Made by a program: the position numbers and the translations under genes
Shown: piece by piece, positions 42,104 to 51,500 of the stretch
How positions within the stretch are numbered: position 1 is the stretch's first letter
Layout: each line of letters begins with the position of its first letter
DNA from: Frondihabitans sp. PAMC 28766
GTDB taxonomy: Bacteria; Actinomycetota; Actinomycetes; Actinomycetales; Microbacteriaceae
NCBI RefSeq assembly: GCF_001577365.1
Contig: NZ_CP014516.1
Location: 8,451 to 72,450 of the forward strand
DNA: 64,000 nucleotides
Direction: 5' to 3'
The notes under the pieces: generated by a model
The model's input: only the letters and a program-made list of their open reading frames with translations
Told to the model about the DNA's origin: nothing
The model's database searches: none

Positions 42104-43762
42104 CCTGAATCCACCGATGTTTCTGGGGTGGGTGGGGTCGCGGGGTGGGTGAGCGTCGGGGTGCGGGTGGGTGCGGTGAAGCCTGGGGCCTTGCTGCCCT
42201 GATCGTTCCACTGCTGGTTCCTAGTCGCGCCGTGATGGCTGGTCGGACGGGTTGATCAGCGTCGGGGTGGCCCTGTCGTGTGAGCGAACAGCGCGGTCCA
42301 GGCGGCCTCCCAGGGCCAGGCGTGGGGCAGGTGCAGGCGGATGCGGCGTCCGGAGGACGCGACCCTGCCCGGGACGGTGATCAGTTTCCGGCGGATCGTC
42401 GCGGTGGTCGCTTTCGCCAGAGCAGCACCAGCAATGGTTGCGGCGGCTCTGGTGAGGTTGAAAGCGATGACGGCGAGGACCAGCCAGGCGGCGTTCGCGG
42501 TGAAGATCCCCGACGGCAGGTGCGCCAGCGCGGAATGCTTCAAATCCGCGTTGACCTGCTCGATGATCGCGTGCCGACGGTGCACCTGGTCCGCGGTCAC
42601 CGTGTCCAACGTGCTGGTGGTGAAGAACGCGTGGAACCGGTGCGTGTCAAAGAGCGTCGGATGCTCGAGATCTTTCTTGTTCAGCTCCGGGATGCGCCGC
42701 ACCACGAGCCGACCTGGGGTGTGGTCTTTCTTCGTCCGGGAGGTGAATGCGGTGAAGGGGACCTCGGCGACCTCGGCGTGGGAGATCAACGCGCCGGTGT
42801 CCTCATCGATGATCGCGTTGGGGTATTCGATCGGGGTCCACGCGTTCTCCGGGATGGTGGCGATCGCACGTTTCACGGCCGGATCTTGCCGGGCCGTGAC
42901 CGACACCGCCGCTCCCGCTTTCCGGGCCGCGTTGATGGTCGCGAACCCGTAATAGGCGGAGTCCGCCCGCAACAACACCGGGGCCGACGAGGCCCCGGGG
43001 AGGCGGGTGACGGTCTTCAGCGCGTCGGCGACGATCCGGGCAGCACCGCGTGGTGACCCGGACGCCCCCTTCCGCAACCGTTGGCCGATGATCACCGGGG
43101 CGCTGGTGTCGGTGGACACGGTCGCCAGGAGTGCGTTGAGGCCGCGGACCCCGGAGTATCCGAACCCGGCGCCCTGCTTCTGATGCCCGTGCACCTCGAT
43201 GATCGTGTCGTCCACATCCACGAAGACCATGCCTGCGCCGGAGGGTTTCGGGACAAGGGGTGTTTCCCGGGCGAGGCCCACGAGGAGCCGGGAGGCGACG
43301 GCGTCGAGTTGGCGGACATGCCCGAACGTGAACTCCCGCAGGAACGACCCCAACGTCGACGGCGCATAACAGGCGGTGAAGAGCTTGCCCGTGCCGCCGT
43401 GACGCAGCAGCGCCATGTCATCGATCGAGTCTGCACCGGCAACCATCCCCGCCACCAGGGAGGAGACTTTCAACCCAGCGTTGGCACCCTTGTCCGACGG
43501 AACCGTCAACCACTGATCGGCCAGGCTGCGAAGACCGGCGGTCTCGGCCAGCCGCATCACCGGGAGCAGCCCGGCGGCCGACACGAGATTCGGGTCATCA
43601 AATGACGCAGCAGCAGCCCTGGCGGCGTGAGAAACTTGCACCTACGAGATGCCTCTCTTATCGGGCGAATAGGACTCTGAACAAGCTCTATTTTCCCTGA
43701 TCAGAAAGGCATTCTCCGTTTAACGCGCCGCTCTCAACTCAACGTCCATCGGTGGATTCAGG
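42104..43762 (-). mobile_element. IS1380-family insertion sequence
   Basis: 1659 bp with perfect 16-bp terminal inverted repeats: CCTGAATCCACCGATG at 42104-42119 and CATCGGTGGATTCAGG at 43747-43762. TTTAT is duplicated on both sides (42099-42103 and 43763-43767), near the usual 4-bp size for this family. It contains one intact transposase and interrupts a histidine-kinase gene. Confidence 0.9.
42256..43641 (-). CDS. IS1380-family transposase
   Basis: A 461-aa DDE transposase of DDE_Tnp_1 type. Catalytic residues: Asp in VFVDVDDTIIEVHGHQ, Asp in LLRADSAYYGFATI and Glu in RHAIIEQVNADLKHSALAH. Length and the C-terminal FTANAAWLVLAVIAFNLTR segment are typical of IS1380 transposases. ATG at 43641 with the frame open to the element's right end. 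It seems active; it is read on the strand opposite to the interrupted kinase. Confidence 0.93.
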   Translation of the reverse strand: MQVSHAARAAAASFDDPNLVSAAGLLPVMRLAETAGLRSLADQWLTVPSDKGANAGLKVSSLVAGMVAGADSIDDMALLRHGGTGKLFTACYAPSTLGSFLREFTFGHVRQLDAVASRLLVGLARETPLVPKPSGAGMVFVDVDDTIIEVHGHQKQGAGFGYSGVRGLNALLATVSTDTSAPVIIGQRLRKGASGSPRGAARIVADALKTVTRLPGASSAPVLLRADSAYYGFATINAARKAGAAVSVTARQDPAVKRAIATIPENAWTPIEYPNAIIDEDTGALISHAEVAEVPFTAFTSRTKKDHTPGRLVVRRIPELNKKDLEHPTLFDTHRFHAFFTTSTLDTVTADQVHRRHAIIEQVNADLKHSALAHLPSGIFTANAAWLVLAVIAFNLTRAAATIAGAALAKATTATIRRKLITVPGRVASSGRRIRLHLPHAWPWEAAWTALFAHTTGPPRR

Positions 43763-45000
43763 TTTATTGCGGCGAGAAACTCTCCGGCGAATTCACCCTT
43801 GACGACGAAGAACTTCTCACCGGGCTCGCTTTTACTGCTGGGATCGCCATCCACAATGCCCGCCAGTTGCTGGCGACCCGCCAGCGGGAACGCCGCGCCG
43901 ATATGTCGGCCGAGATCGCAATGTCGCTGGTTTCGAACGAACCGGAGGTCTCGCTTCGGCTCGTGGCCGACAGCGTCGCCAGTCTCACGCGAGTCGACCT
44001 TGTCTGCGTCGTGGCCGAAACAACTGAAGGTACCCTGATCATCGACCCGGCCCGAGGCCCCCTCGCCGAAGGCCTCGAAGGCCTCCACATCCCAGCGGAC
44101 GGCACTCAGATCGCCGCCGTTCTGCATGCCCAAGTTCCCTTTGTGAGCGCCGCCTTGGACATACTCGTCGGCACTCCCCACGCGCGGACGACGGGGCCGA
44201 TCATGCTGCTGCCTCTTTTTAGGCAAGGACAATCGATCGGGGTCCTCGTTGTTGCTCGGGCGCCGGGCGGTGCACCTTTCTCGGAGTCTGAGCTCGAGAC
44301 GATCGCCATGTTCGCTCGGCATGCCTCGCTGGCGATCGACGGCGCCCGGTTTCGAGCCGAGCGCCGACGCATCGAGACTCTGCAGGACCGTACGCGCATT
44401 GCGCGAGAACTCCACGACCACGTCATCCAGAGCATCTTCGCCGCTGGCCTTGACCTTCAGGCGATCCTCCGGAAATCGTCCGATGTTGAGTTGAACAAAC
44501 GGCTCGATCGCCCCATTGACATGCTCGACACGGTGATCTCAGAAATCCGAACTGCTGTCTTCGCCCTCAGGCCTGAACAACCTGGCGGGAATTTCTCCTT
44601 GCGGCGAAAACTGGTCAACCTTGTCACCGAGCTCGGTGGTCTCTTTCCAGAGACTCCCCGTCTGACCCTCGCTGGTCCTCTCGATCTGACGATCGACCCT
44701 GTCCTGGGAAACGATGTCGTCGCCGTCGTTCGCGAACACCTCGGGAACCTCAGCCAAGAGGGACAGGCCACGAAGGTGTCCATCGGGGTGTCCGTCACTG
44801 TTGACCAGGCCATCGTCGAGATCGCGGAAGACGATTCCAGGGAAGATACGGCGACGAACTCCCCACTGCTCGAGAGTCTCAAAGAGCGTGCGAATCATTG
44901 GCGCGGGTCGCTGCTGCTCGAGCAGGGAAAGCCGTCAGGAACTCGTTTGACCTGGATGGCGACGTTACCGACGCCGCGTCGAGGAGGGACTCATTCGTGA
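43763..45000 (+). pseudogene. C-terminal part of the DevS-like histidine kinase
   Basis: Begins mid-GAF (CGEKLSGEFTLDDEELLTGL, then FTAGIAIHNARQLLATRQRE), continues with a second GAF domain (LSLRLVADSVASLTRVDLVC-type region to APGGAPFSESELETIAM) and a HisKA_3 dimerisation domain with the phospho-acceptor His in RIARELHDHVIQSIFAAGLD. The ATPase domain is diverged: VVREHLGNLSQEGQA gives the N-box, but the G-box is EDDSREDTATN rather than DNGxG. ATG 43867 could start a shortened kinase. DevS-type kinases respond to redox or gas signals; no partner response regulator is nearby. Confidence 0.75.
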
Positions 45001-45078
45001 CAACGGATTTCCCCTAGAGGACCCAAGAGTGGGCGTCGTCGTCTCGTCGAACCAAACACCTCACGTAAGCCTCGCACG

Positions 45079-46254
45079 TCACTCCGCGTCGTGAACGCGC
45101 TCGTCCTGGTGCTGCTCAGCGGGCCCGCCCATTTTTCGGAGCATGGGCCAGGAGCCGCTCCGGATGAACACAGCGAGTAGCAGGGCGGCGAGGGCGAGGA
45201 ACCCGATATTGAGCCAACTGGTGTAGTTCCAGGTGATCGACGAGGTGACGATGCTGAGGTGCCGGTTGGTGGGCACGAGGCCGAGCGGGGTGAAGATCAG
45301 CTCGACAAGGTAGCCGGCCGCGACCATGGCGCTATAGAAGATGGCAGTGATGCGGATGGCAGCTTTGGCACCGTAGTACTTCTTGTAGATCAGAAGGATC
45401 GGGATGATGATCAGATCGGCGAAGATGAAGCTGACTACTCCTCCGAAACTGATTCCACCGTTCCAGAGTACGGCGGCGAGGGGAATGTTCCCCACGGAGC
45501 ACACAAAGCTCACCATCGCCAGGAGCGGTCCGATGAGAGGGTCGACGAGGAACGCCAGAGCTGGGTTCCCTTGGACGAAGAGGGCTCGAAGCGAGGCCTT
45601 CGGCACCCATGCCTCGAAAGCGCCAGCGATGCCGACGCCGATGACGATGTCCCTGAGGACCGAGGCCCAGTCCATGATGAAATAGCGGGACACGGACGTC
45701 ATTCCTGGCCGGGAGAAGAGCCGCTTCCAAAATTCGTTATCTCCGCCGATGGACATGTCCATGGCTGCGTGCCCCTCCATTGATCCGGGCAGTCCCTCGT
45801 TGGCATGGTTCCGGGCGGCGTCTTGAATTTTCCCGCGCATCCATAGTCGAAAGCCGAGCGCGATCAGGACGATCATGATCGGGCCGCCGACAAATTCGGC
45901 GACCGTGAACTGCCACCCCATCACGAACGCCAAGATCAGGCCGAGTTCTACGACGAGATTCGTGGAGGCGACCTCGAACGCCATCGCCGCTGACAGGCTC
46001 GCTCCCTTGCGGAACAGGGCACGCGCGAGAGCGGTCGCGGCGTAGGAACAGGAGGAGGACATCGCCCCAAGCCCTGTGGCGACGGCGATGGCCCGGGGGG
46101 AGTCGTCGTCCATGAGCTTCGTGATCCGCTCCTTGCGGACGACCGCTTGGATGACTCCGGACAAGGCGAAACCGAGGATCAAGGGCCACAGAATCTGCCA
46201 GGCCATTGATCCGGAGGCGGCCAAGGCGTCACCGATCTCAGACGCGATGAACAT
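45079..46254 (-). CDS. UPF0718/ArsP-type permease
   Basis: A 391-aa membrane protein with about eight to ten helices. The family signatures SSCSYAATALARALFRKGAS and FVCSVGNIPLAAVLWNGGIS are clear, and YFIMDWASVLRDIVIGVGIA begins the second half. The family includes ArsP exporters of organoarsenicals and other uncharacterised permeases; the substrate here is unknown, and the Cys in SSCSY and FVCSV may bind soft metals. It is the last gene of the minus-strand glutamate operon, 32 bases downstream of the VOC gene, but might be independently transcribed. Confidence 0.82.
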   Translation of the reverse strand: MFIASEIGDALAASGSMAWQILWPLILGFALSGVIQAVVRKERITKLMDDDSPRAIAVATGLGAMSSSCSYAATALARALFRKGASLSAAMAFEVASTNLVVELGLILAFVMGWQFTVAEFVGGPIMIVLIALGFRLWMRGKIQDAARNHANEGLPGSMEGHAAMDMSIGGDNEFWKRLFSRPGMTSVSRYFIMDWASVLRDIVIGVGIAGAFEAWVPKASLRALFVQGNPALAFLVDPLIGPLLAMVSFVCSVGNIPLAAVLWNGGISFGGVVSFIFADLIIIPILLIYKKYYGAKAAIRITAIFYSAMVAAGYLVELIFTPLGLVPTNRHLSIVTSSITWNYTSWLNIGFLALAALLLAVFIRSGSWPMLRKMGGPAEQHQDERVHDAE

Positions 46255-46286
46255 GACAGGCCTCCGTCACGGCTACTCGGGGATGG

Positions 46287-46691
46287 TTACCAGTCATAGA
46301 TTCGGGCGATGATCTCGGTCCGGGTGGTCTCATCGGGCCCGGGGAAGGAAACGAGGATCGGAACCTGGTCGGGGCCGACCCCTTCAACCAGGGTGAAGGC
46401 ATCGACCGTTGTCCGAGTCGCATGCGCCGATTGGGTGCGGAGGACATTTTCACACCGCATGAGGTCGTCGGGATCGGTTGCCGTCCAGATCAGATACTGG
46501 ATTCCGACGCCGCCGACGGGGTGCGGGGCCCGATCACCGAGCGCCCGAAGGTACAGCTGATCGTGGTCGGGAGTCCGAAAGAGCGCCGCGCTCGAGGAGA
46601 GTAGGGAGGGTTTGACCCCGAGCAGCTCTTCATAGAATCCGCGTGAGCGCTCAAGTTCGGTGACGAACATAACGGCGGAGGAAAGACGCAT
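46287..46691 (-). CDS. VOC-family protein (glyoxalase/dioxygenase-like fold)
   Basis: A 134-aa single-domain protein with paired beta-alpha-beta-beta-beta modules: RLSSAVMFVTELERSRGFYE ELLG, then DQLYLRAL and GIQYLIWTATDPDDL, ending in DQVPILVSFPGPDE. Some of the metal ligands typical of glyoxalase I are not obvious. Function unknown; such small proteins act in detoxification or antibiotic binding. It begins three bases after the glutaminase stop, indicating co-expression. Confidence 0.78.
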   Translation of the reverse strand: MRLSSAVMFVTELERSRGFYEELLGVKPSLLSSSAALFRTPDHDQLYLRALGDRAPHPVGGVGIQYLIWTATDPDDLMRCENVLRTQSAHATRTTVDAFTLVEGVGPDQVPILVSFPGPDETTRTEIIARIYDW

Positions 46692-46694
46692 TGT

Positions 46695-47681
46695 TCAGTC
46701 CCCGATTGTGGTCAGGACACTGGCGGGTTCCGGGATCACCGTTCGGGGACCGTTCCGGTAAAGGCTGAGGTTGAGGGTGCGCGTGATCTGGGTGATCGCC
46801 TGCTGTGCGCGGACACTGTTGCCTCGCTCGTCCAAGGGAGGTGAGTACGCGGCGATGGCGAGGACTCCGGGAACAACGGCGACAAGGCCGCCGCCGACAC
46901 CGCTTTTGCCGGGGAGGCCGACACTGTATGCCCAATCGCCGGAGGATTCGTAGAGTCCTTCCATCGTCATCTCGGCGAGGATATGCGGAACGTTGTCCGC
47001 TGTCACTGCCTGGTGCTGGGTGGTGGGGTTGATGCCACCGTTGGCGAGGGTGGCGCCGATGACTGCGAGGTCGGTGGTGGTGATCAGGGTGGAGCATTGG
47101 CGGGTGTACACGTCACAGACCCCCATCGGGTCCGCGTGCAGGTATCCCGCAGCTTGAAGCAGCCAGGCGATGCCTTTGTTGTGGGCGTTGGTCGCCTGCT
47201 CGGAGTCGTTGATCATGTCGCTGAGGGTGAGTTGTCGACCGGCGAACGTGCTCTGACCCTCGAGGATTGTCACCCAGCGGTGTTCGGCGCTCTCGGCGGG
47301 GATCAGGCTGGTCGCGGACATCGCGCCCGCGTTCACCAATGCGGACATGGGTTTATTACCGTGGAGGGCGAGAGCCATCACTGAGTTGAATGGTAATCCG
47401 GTCGGATCGGTACCAACTTTGCCGTGGAACTCCTCCGCACCGATGGCGTCCATGGCCAACGCCATGCTGACCACTTTGGAGATCGATTCGATGGCGAATT
47501 CGACGGTTGCGTCTCCGGCGGTGAAGGTGTCGCCACCAGTCGTGACAACACTGATGCCGAACAGGGTCGGATCCACAGTGGCCAGGGCAGGAATGTAGTT
47601 CGCGTTCGCTCCACCGCTGGTGTCCTTGGCCTGGATCCAGGCGTTGGCGACGGCTGTGGCGATGGCGTCAGAGGCCAGCAT
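46695..47681 (-). CDS. glsA: Glutaminase A
   Basis: A 328-aa serine-dependent enzyme that converts glutamine to glutamate and ammonia. The beta-lactamase-like motif FAIESISKVVSMALAM carries catalytic Ser and Lys; PFNSVMALALHGNKPMSALV, NAGAMSATSLIP, NKGIAWLLQAAGYL and VYTRQCSTLITTTDLA are all family signatures, and GLPGKSGVGGGLVAVVPG contains the conserved KSGVGG. The start overlaps the antiporter gene by 14 bases. The ammonia neutralises acid and the glutamate feeds the decarboxylase encoded in the same operon. Confidence 0.95.
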   Translation of the reverse strand: MLASDAIATAVANAWIQAKDTSGGANANYIPALATVDPTLFGISVVTTGGDTFTAGDATVEFAIESISKVVSMALAMDAIGAEEFHGKVGTDPTGLPFNSVMALALHGNKPMSALVNAGAMSATSLIPAESAEHRWVTILEGQSTFAGRQLTLSDMINDSEQATNAHNKGIAWLLQAAGYLHADPMGVCDVYTRQCSTLITTTDLAVIGATLANGGINPTTQHQAVTADNVPHILAEMTMEGLYESSGDWAYSVGLPGKSGVGGGLVAVVPGVLAIAAYSPPLDERGNSVRAQQAITQITRTLNLSLYRNGPRTVIPEPASVLTTIGD

Positions 47682-49248
47682 GGGTGGTGCCCTTTTTCGC
47701 GGTGCCAGCTAACTCATGGGGTGCTTTTGCCGACGTGGCCACGGTTCCCGGTGCGTGGTTTTCCATTTCCCAGGTAAACGGAGCGAAGTCGCTTTCGGGG
47801 TCGCGCCAGCTGGGGCGGCGCACCTGGTAGACGACGAACGGGACAGCGACGAACACCACTGTGAGAACGGCGAGCAGCCCGACATAGAAGACCGGGCTGC
47901 CGACGTCGATCTGGTTCGGGGGGATGAAGCTGAAGAACATGGCGGTGAGTGACCCGACGAAGCCGACGCCGGCCACAACCCACATGCCGACTTTTCCGCC
48001 CGGGACGCGGTAGGGGCGGGGCCTGTTGGGTTGCCTGGAGCGGAGCCGGATGGCTGCGGCGAACATCAGCAGGTACATCACCAGGTACAAGATCACCGTC
48101 AGTTGGCTGAGGATCTGATACACGGATTGGACGGATGGTAGGACCACGAACAAGGTGGCGAGGACGGTGACGATGATCGCTTGGCTGATCATAATGTTGG
48201 TGCCCATCCCGTTTTTGTTCGTCTTCTGGAAGAAGGGGGGAAGGTTGCCTGCTTTGGCGACGACGAGGAGGCCGGAGGAGGGTCCGCTGATCCAGGTGAC
48301 GATTCCGGCGAAGACGCCGATCGCCAGGGCGACGGCGATGATGGACCCGGCCCAGGGGATGTGTGCCCAGGTGAAGAGGTCGTTGTAGGCGGTCAGGAGG
48401 CTCTGGGTGAGGTTGATGCTTTTTTTGGGCACGATGAATGCCACCGCAAGGGTTCCGAGGACGAAGATCACGACGGTGCTCAGGGCGGCGATGAACAGCG
48501 CGATGGGGTAGTTCTTGGTCGGGTTCTTGACCTCTTTGACGTGGATGGCGTTCATTTCCATGCCGGCGTAGAAGAGGAAAATGCTGGCGGCGAGGACAAC
48601 GTTGCCGAAGTTGGTGAAATTCGGTACGAGCGCGGAGGCTGAGAAGGTGACTTGCGACCGGTTCCCGGTGATGACGTAAGCGAAACCAAGGACGATGAGG
48701 ATGCCGACGGGGACGATGGTGCCGATCATCCCACCCCATTTCGCCACCCGCGCGAACGCTTTCGCTCCTTTCAAGGCGATGAACGTTGCCAGCCAGTAGA
48801 CAGCGAGGACGATGGCAAGGATGAAGATGCTATTGCTGGCAAGGGAGGCATCGGCGGTGTGGTCGGGTCCGATGTATGCGAGGGCGACGGCGCCGAAGGT
48901 TAGGGCGGTCGGGAACCAGATGGTGACTTCGAGGACCAGCATGAACATTGCCACAATCGCTAGGCGTCGCCCGAACGCTTCACCGACCCACCGGAAGACG
49001 CCACCTTTTTCGGGCCACCCGGTGGCGAGTTCCGCGGCGACCAGGGCGGTCGGCACAAGAAACAGGATCGCGGCAAGGACGTAGTAGAAGATCGAAGCGA
49101 GGCCGTACTCGGCGATTGAGGGGAGACCGCGCAAGCTGACGACGGCGACGATGTTCAGCATCGCGAGCCCGAAAATGCTGATCGATGCGGCCTTGGTGGC
49201 CTTACTCTTTGGGGGCGAGGCCAGGGGTGTGTTCGTTGCCGTAGACAT
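47668..49248 (-). CDS. Glutamate/GABA-type antiporter, APC superfamily
   Basis: A 526-aa transporter with 12 predicted helices, related to GadC and YjeM-like antiporters. SIFGLAMLNIVAVVSLRGLP is TM1 and VVLAASIFLFYAGMEMNAIH is the TM6 signature; HVKEVKNPTKNYPIALFIAA follows. It should exchange external glutamate (or glutamine) for internal GABA. It lies between the decarboxylase gene (17 bases upstream) and the glutaminase gene, giving a complete glutamine-dependent acid-resistance set. Its C-terminal tail may plug the pore as in GadC, but this cannot be read from sequence. Confidence 0.87.
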   Translation of the reverse strand: MSTATNTPLASPPKSKATKAASISIFGLAMLNIVAVVSLRGLPSIAEYGLASIFYYVLAAILFLVPTALVAAELATGWPEKGGVFRWVGEAFGRRLAIVAMFMLVLEVTIWFPTALTFGAVALAYIGPDHTADASLASNSIFILAIVLAVYWLATFIALKGAKAFARVAKWGGMIGTIVPVGILIVLGFAYVITGNRSQVTFSASALVPNFTNFGNVVLAASIFLFYAGMEMNAIHVKEVKNPTKNYPIALFIAALSTVVIFVLGTLAVAFIVPKKSINLTQSLLTAYNDLFTWAHIPWAGSIIAVALAIGVFAGIVTWISGPSSGLLVVAKAGNLPPFFQKTNKNGMGTNIMISQAIIVTVLATLFVVLPSVQSVYQILSQLTVILYLVMYLLMFAAAIRLRSRQPNRPRPYRVPGGKVGMWVVAGVGFVGSLTAMFFSFIPPNQIDVGSPVFYVGLLAVLTVVFVAVPFVVYQVRRPSWRDPESDFAPFTWEMENHAPGTVATSAKAPHELAGTAKKGTTHAGL

Positions 49249-49264
49249 GAATGTCTTCTGCTTT

Positions 49265-50647
49265 CTAGTGGTGGAAAGACGGTTGCGCCTCGAGAGGCAT
49301 CGGGGATTCCAGCCGCTCCAGGTAGTCGGTTTGCTTGGCCATATCGACCAGGAACCGGTCGGCGAGGTCCATGCTCAGGCCGTTGCGCACCACGATTCTC
49401 TGCACCGTGATGTTGGTGAGGTCAGCTGGCATCGGATAAGCCGGGACGAGCCATCCTTCTGTGCGGAGCCGGTCTGAGAGGTGGTAGAGGTTCCAGTTCC
49501 TGGTCGGGTCATCTTTCAGCCGCCAGGCGAAAACGGGGATGTCGCTTCCGTCGTTCCAGAGGTCGAAGGGGCCGAGGTTGGCGATACCTCGGGCGAGGTG
49601 TTTGGCGACGTCCTGCGAGGCCTGCTGCACCTGGGTGTATCCATCTCGCCCCAGCCGGAGGAACAGGTAGAACTGCAGCAGCACCTGGGAAGCGGGGCGG
49701 GAGAAGTTCAACGCGAACGTCGGCATGTCACCGCCCAGGTAGCTGACCTTGAAAATCAGGTCCTCAGGCAACAGGTCCGCGGTCCGCCAGATGACCCAAC
49801 CAAGACCTGGGTAGACGAGACCATATTTGTGACCGGAGGTACTGATGGAGTGCACCCGTTCCAGACGAAAATCCCATTCCAGATCCGGTTGCAGGAACGG
49901 GGCGATCATCCCGCCGGAAGCAGCGTCCACATGGATGGCAATATCAAGCCCGGTGTTCGCCTGAATGTCGTCGAGCGCGTTGGCGATCTGTGTCACCGGC
50001 TCGTACATCCCCGTGTAGGTGACACCCAAAATCGCGACGACACCAATCGTGTTCTCATCGACATACGCCGCGAGGTTATGCCCGTCGAACGTTTTGTGGT
50101 CTTCCGTGATCGGAACATAGCGGGGTTCGATGTCCCAGTAGTTGCAGAACTTCTCCCAGCACACCTGCACCGCAGAACTCATCACCATGTTCGGTCGGTC
50201 CGTCGATTTCCCGGCCGCCCTTCGCGCCTGCTGCCACCGCCGTTTCAGTGCCAGCCCGCCAAGCATGCACGCTTCGGAGGAGCCCACCGTCGACGTCCCC
50301 ATCGCACCAGCAGGGTCGGGTGCATGCCACAGGTCGGCAAGTATCCGCCAGCAATTCACCTCAATCTCCGCTGTTTGCGGGTACTCGTCCTTATCGATCA
50401 TGTTCTTATCGAACGTCTCGGCGTAAAGCCGGTTCGCGTGATCATCCATCCAGGTCCCCACGAACGTGGCAAGGTTCAGCCTCGCATTACCGTCGAGCAT
50501 CGCTTCGTCATGCACAATCTGGTACGCCGTCTCGGGCAGCATCTGCCCCTCACCAAGCTGGTATTTCGGGGCGACCGTGTCCTCGCCGGGGCGAGCGAAC
50601 AACGGGTTCAGGGTCACGTTGTCGCGGGGACCTGTAGTTTTCGTCAA
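49265..50647 (-). CDS. gadB: Glutamate decarboxylase (PLP-dependent)
   Basis: Converts glutamate to GABA and CO2, consuming a proton. About 460 aa, like E. coli GadB (466 aa). PLP Lys near 274 lies in STSGHKYGLVYPGLGW; IHVDAASGGMIAPF holds the Asp that pairs with the PLP nitrogen, and GTSTVGSSEACMLGGLALKR binds phosphate. The N-terminal half has LDGNARLNLATFVGTWMDD, typical of bacterial GAD. No ATG lies in a suitable place: TTG 50647 gives the family length, and GTG 50618 is an alternative. First gene of the acid-resistance operon. Confidence 0.93.
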   Translation of the reverse strand: MTKTTGPRDNVTLNPLFARPGEDTVAPKYQLGEGQMLPETAYQIVHDEAMLDGNARLNLATFVGTWMDDHANRLYAETFDKNMIDKDEYPQTAEIEVNCWRILADLWHAPDPAGAMGTSTVGSSEACMLGGLALKRRWQQARRAAGKSTDRPNMVMSSAVQVCWEKFCNYWDIEPRYVPITEDHKTFDGHNLAAYVDENTIGVVAILGVTYTGMYEPVTQIANALDDIQANTGLDIAIHVDAASGGMIAPFLQPDLEWDFRLERVHSISTSGHKYGLVYPGLGWVIWRTADLLPEDLIFKVSYLGGDMPTFALNFSRPASQVLLQFYLFLRLGRDGYTQVQQASQDVAKHLARGIANLGPFDLWNDGSDIPVFAWRLKDDPTRNWNLYHLSDRLRTEGWLVPAYPMPADLTNITVQRIVVRNGLSMDLADRFLVDMAKQTDYLERLESPMPLEAQPSFHH

Positions 50648-51108
50648 GGTTTGTATCTCGTCTCTTGGGGGATTGGATGCGCCAACGACCGCTTGGTGGT
50701 GCGTCCTCTGGTGTGGTTTGTAGTTGTGCACATCTGGTAGCGGTTGCACCTCGCTCACCGGGCCGGCGTTGAGGTTGCATGAGGTGTTGACGGCAGTTAA
50801 GCCTGGGGGGAAGCCGTCGGCCAGTGCCGAAGGTCCTGCGCTATTCGTTGACCATGACCGTTTTCCGCGGTGCAATCGCGGAATGCTCTTGTGGTGACGT
50901 ACCTGCGGTAAAGCCCAACGGTGAGGAGGAGAGTGTGTTGCCCCAACCAACGTTTCAGCGGTGGCATCGAGTGGGGTGAAGAAGTCGCTGCAGGAAGGTG
51001 TCGCGGGAGGCTGGCGTTCTGATGACGGTTAGGTGGTGATGGTCCGTCCACGGGTAAGGAGGCTGGCGGGTCTTAAGGGTTCCGCTGCCGGGTCGCTGTT
51101 GTAACTGC
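50648..51108. other. Upstream region of the glutamate decarboxylase operon
   Basis: The decarboxylase frame stays open to 50950, but the residues encoded before 50647 do not resemble the family, so this stretch is taken as promoter/leader. No convincing gene, operator or terminator was recognised on either strand. Confidence 0.4.
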
Positions 51109-51363
51109 TCACGCGTTCACGGCTACCCGAGTGTGGGAAGCTTTGTGAAGGGACGCCCGTGCGGCCCTCAGCGTGTGGTGAGACGTTGGCGGGCCGGCAG
51201 GGTGGGCGAGATCCGTCACTTCAAACAGGCCCGCGATTTCCTGAACAAAACCGACAACGAAAAGGCCAGAGTCGGAGGTGACCCGCTGGTCAACGATCCG
51301 CCACTGGTGAGGTTCCAGAAGTTCACACCAGAAAGGCTCCGCCAGGTCAGAAACTTTTGTCAC
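51109..51363 (-). CDS. Small hypothetical protein
   Basis: An 84-aa protein from GTG 51363: VSDLAEPFWCELLEPHQWRI, then VDQRVTSDSGLFVVGFVQEI, then AGLFEVTDLAHP. The alternation of aromatic and hydrophobic residues looks like a real small alpha/beta protein; I have a recollection of similar uncharacterised actinobacterial proteins but no name. The upstream frame (to 51711) loses this character. The plus strand over the same bases is also open (51133-51372) but less protein-like. Confidence 0.5.
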   Translation of the reverse strand: MTKVSDLAEPFWCELLEPHQWRIVDQRVTSDSGLFVVGFVQEIAGLFEVTDLAHPAGPPTSHHTLRAARASLHKASHTRVAVNA

Positions 51364-51500
51364 AGGCCGTGAAGAAGCAGCCGTGGATCGGGGGAGGGGA
51401 TTGTTCGGGGTGCCATGGGGTCCAGTCGGAAAGGGCGCTTGAGAGGCGTTGCGGGGGTCATTGATCACGTCAATGGAACGGTCCGTGCCGGGATATTTGG

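Noticed and set aside
42180..42240. Possible third copy of the 47-bp repeat (GGTTCCTAGTCGC)
   Set aside because: Only a short imperfect match, inside the IS1380 element, without the conserved first block.
49481..50740. 419-aa plus-strand frame opposite glutamate decarboxylase
   Set aside because: No domain, rich in Arg and Val; the minus strand encodes all GAD motifs.
51133..51372. 79-aa plus-strand frame
   Set aside because: It overlaps the more protein-like minus-strand frame 51109-51363 and its N-terminus is Arg-rich; one of the two must be false and I prefer the minus strand.
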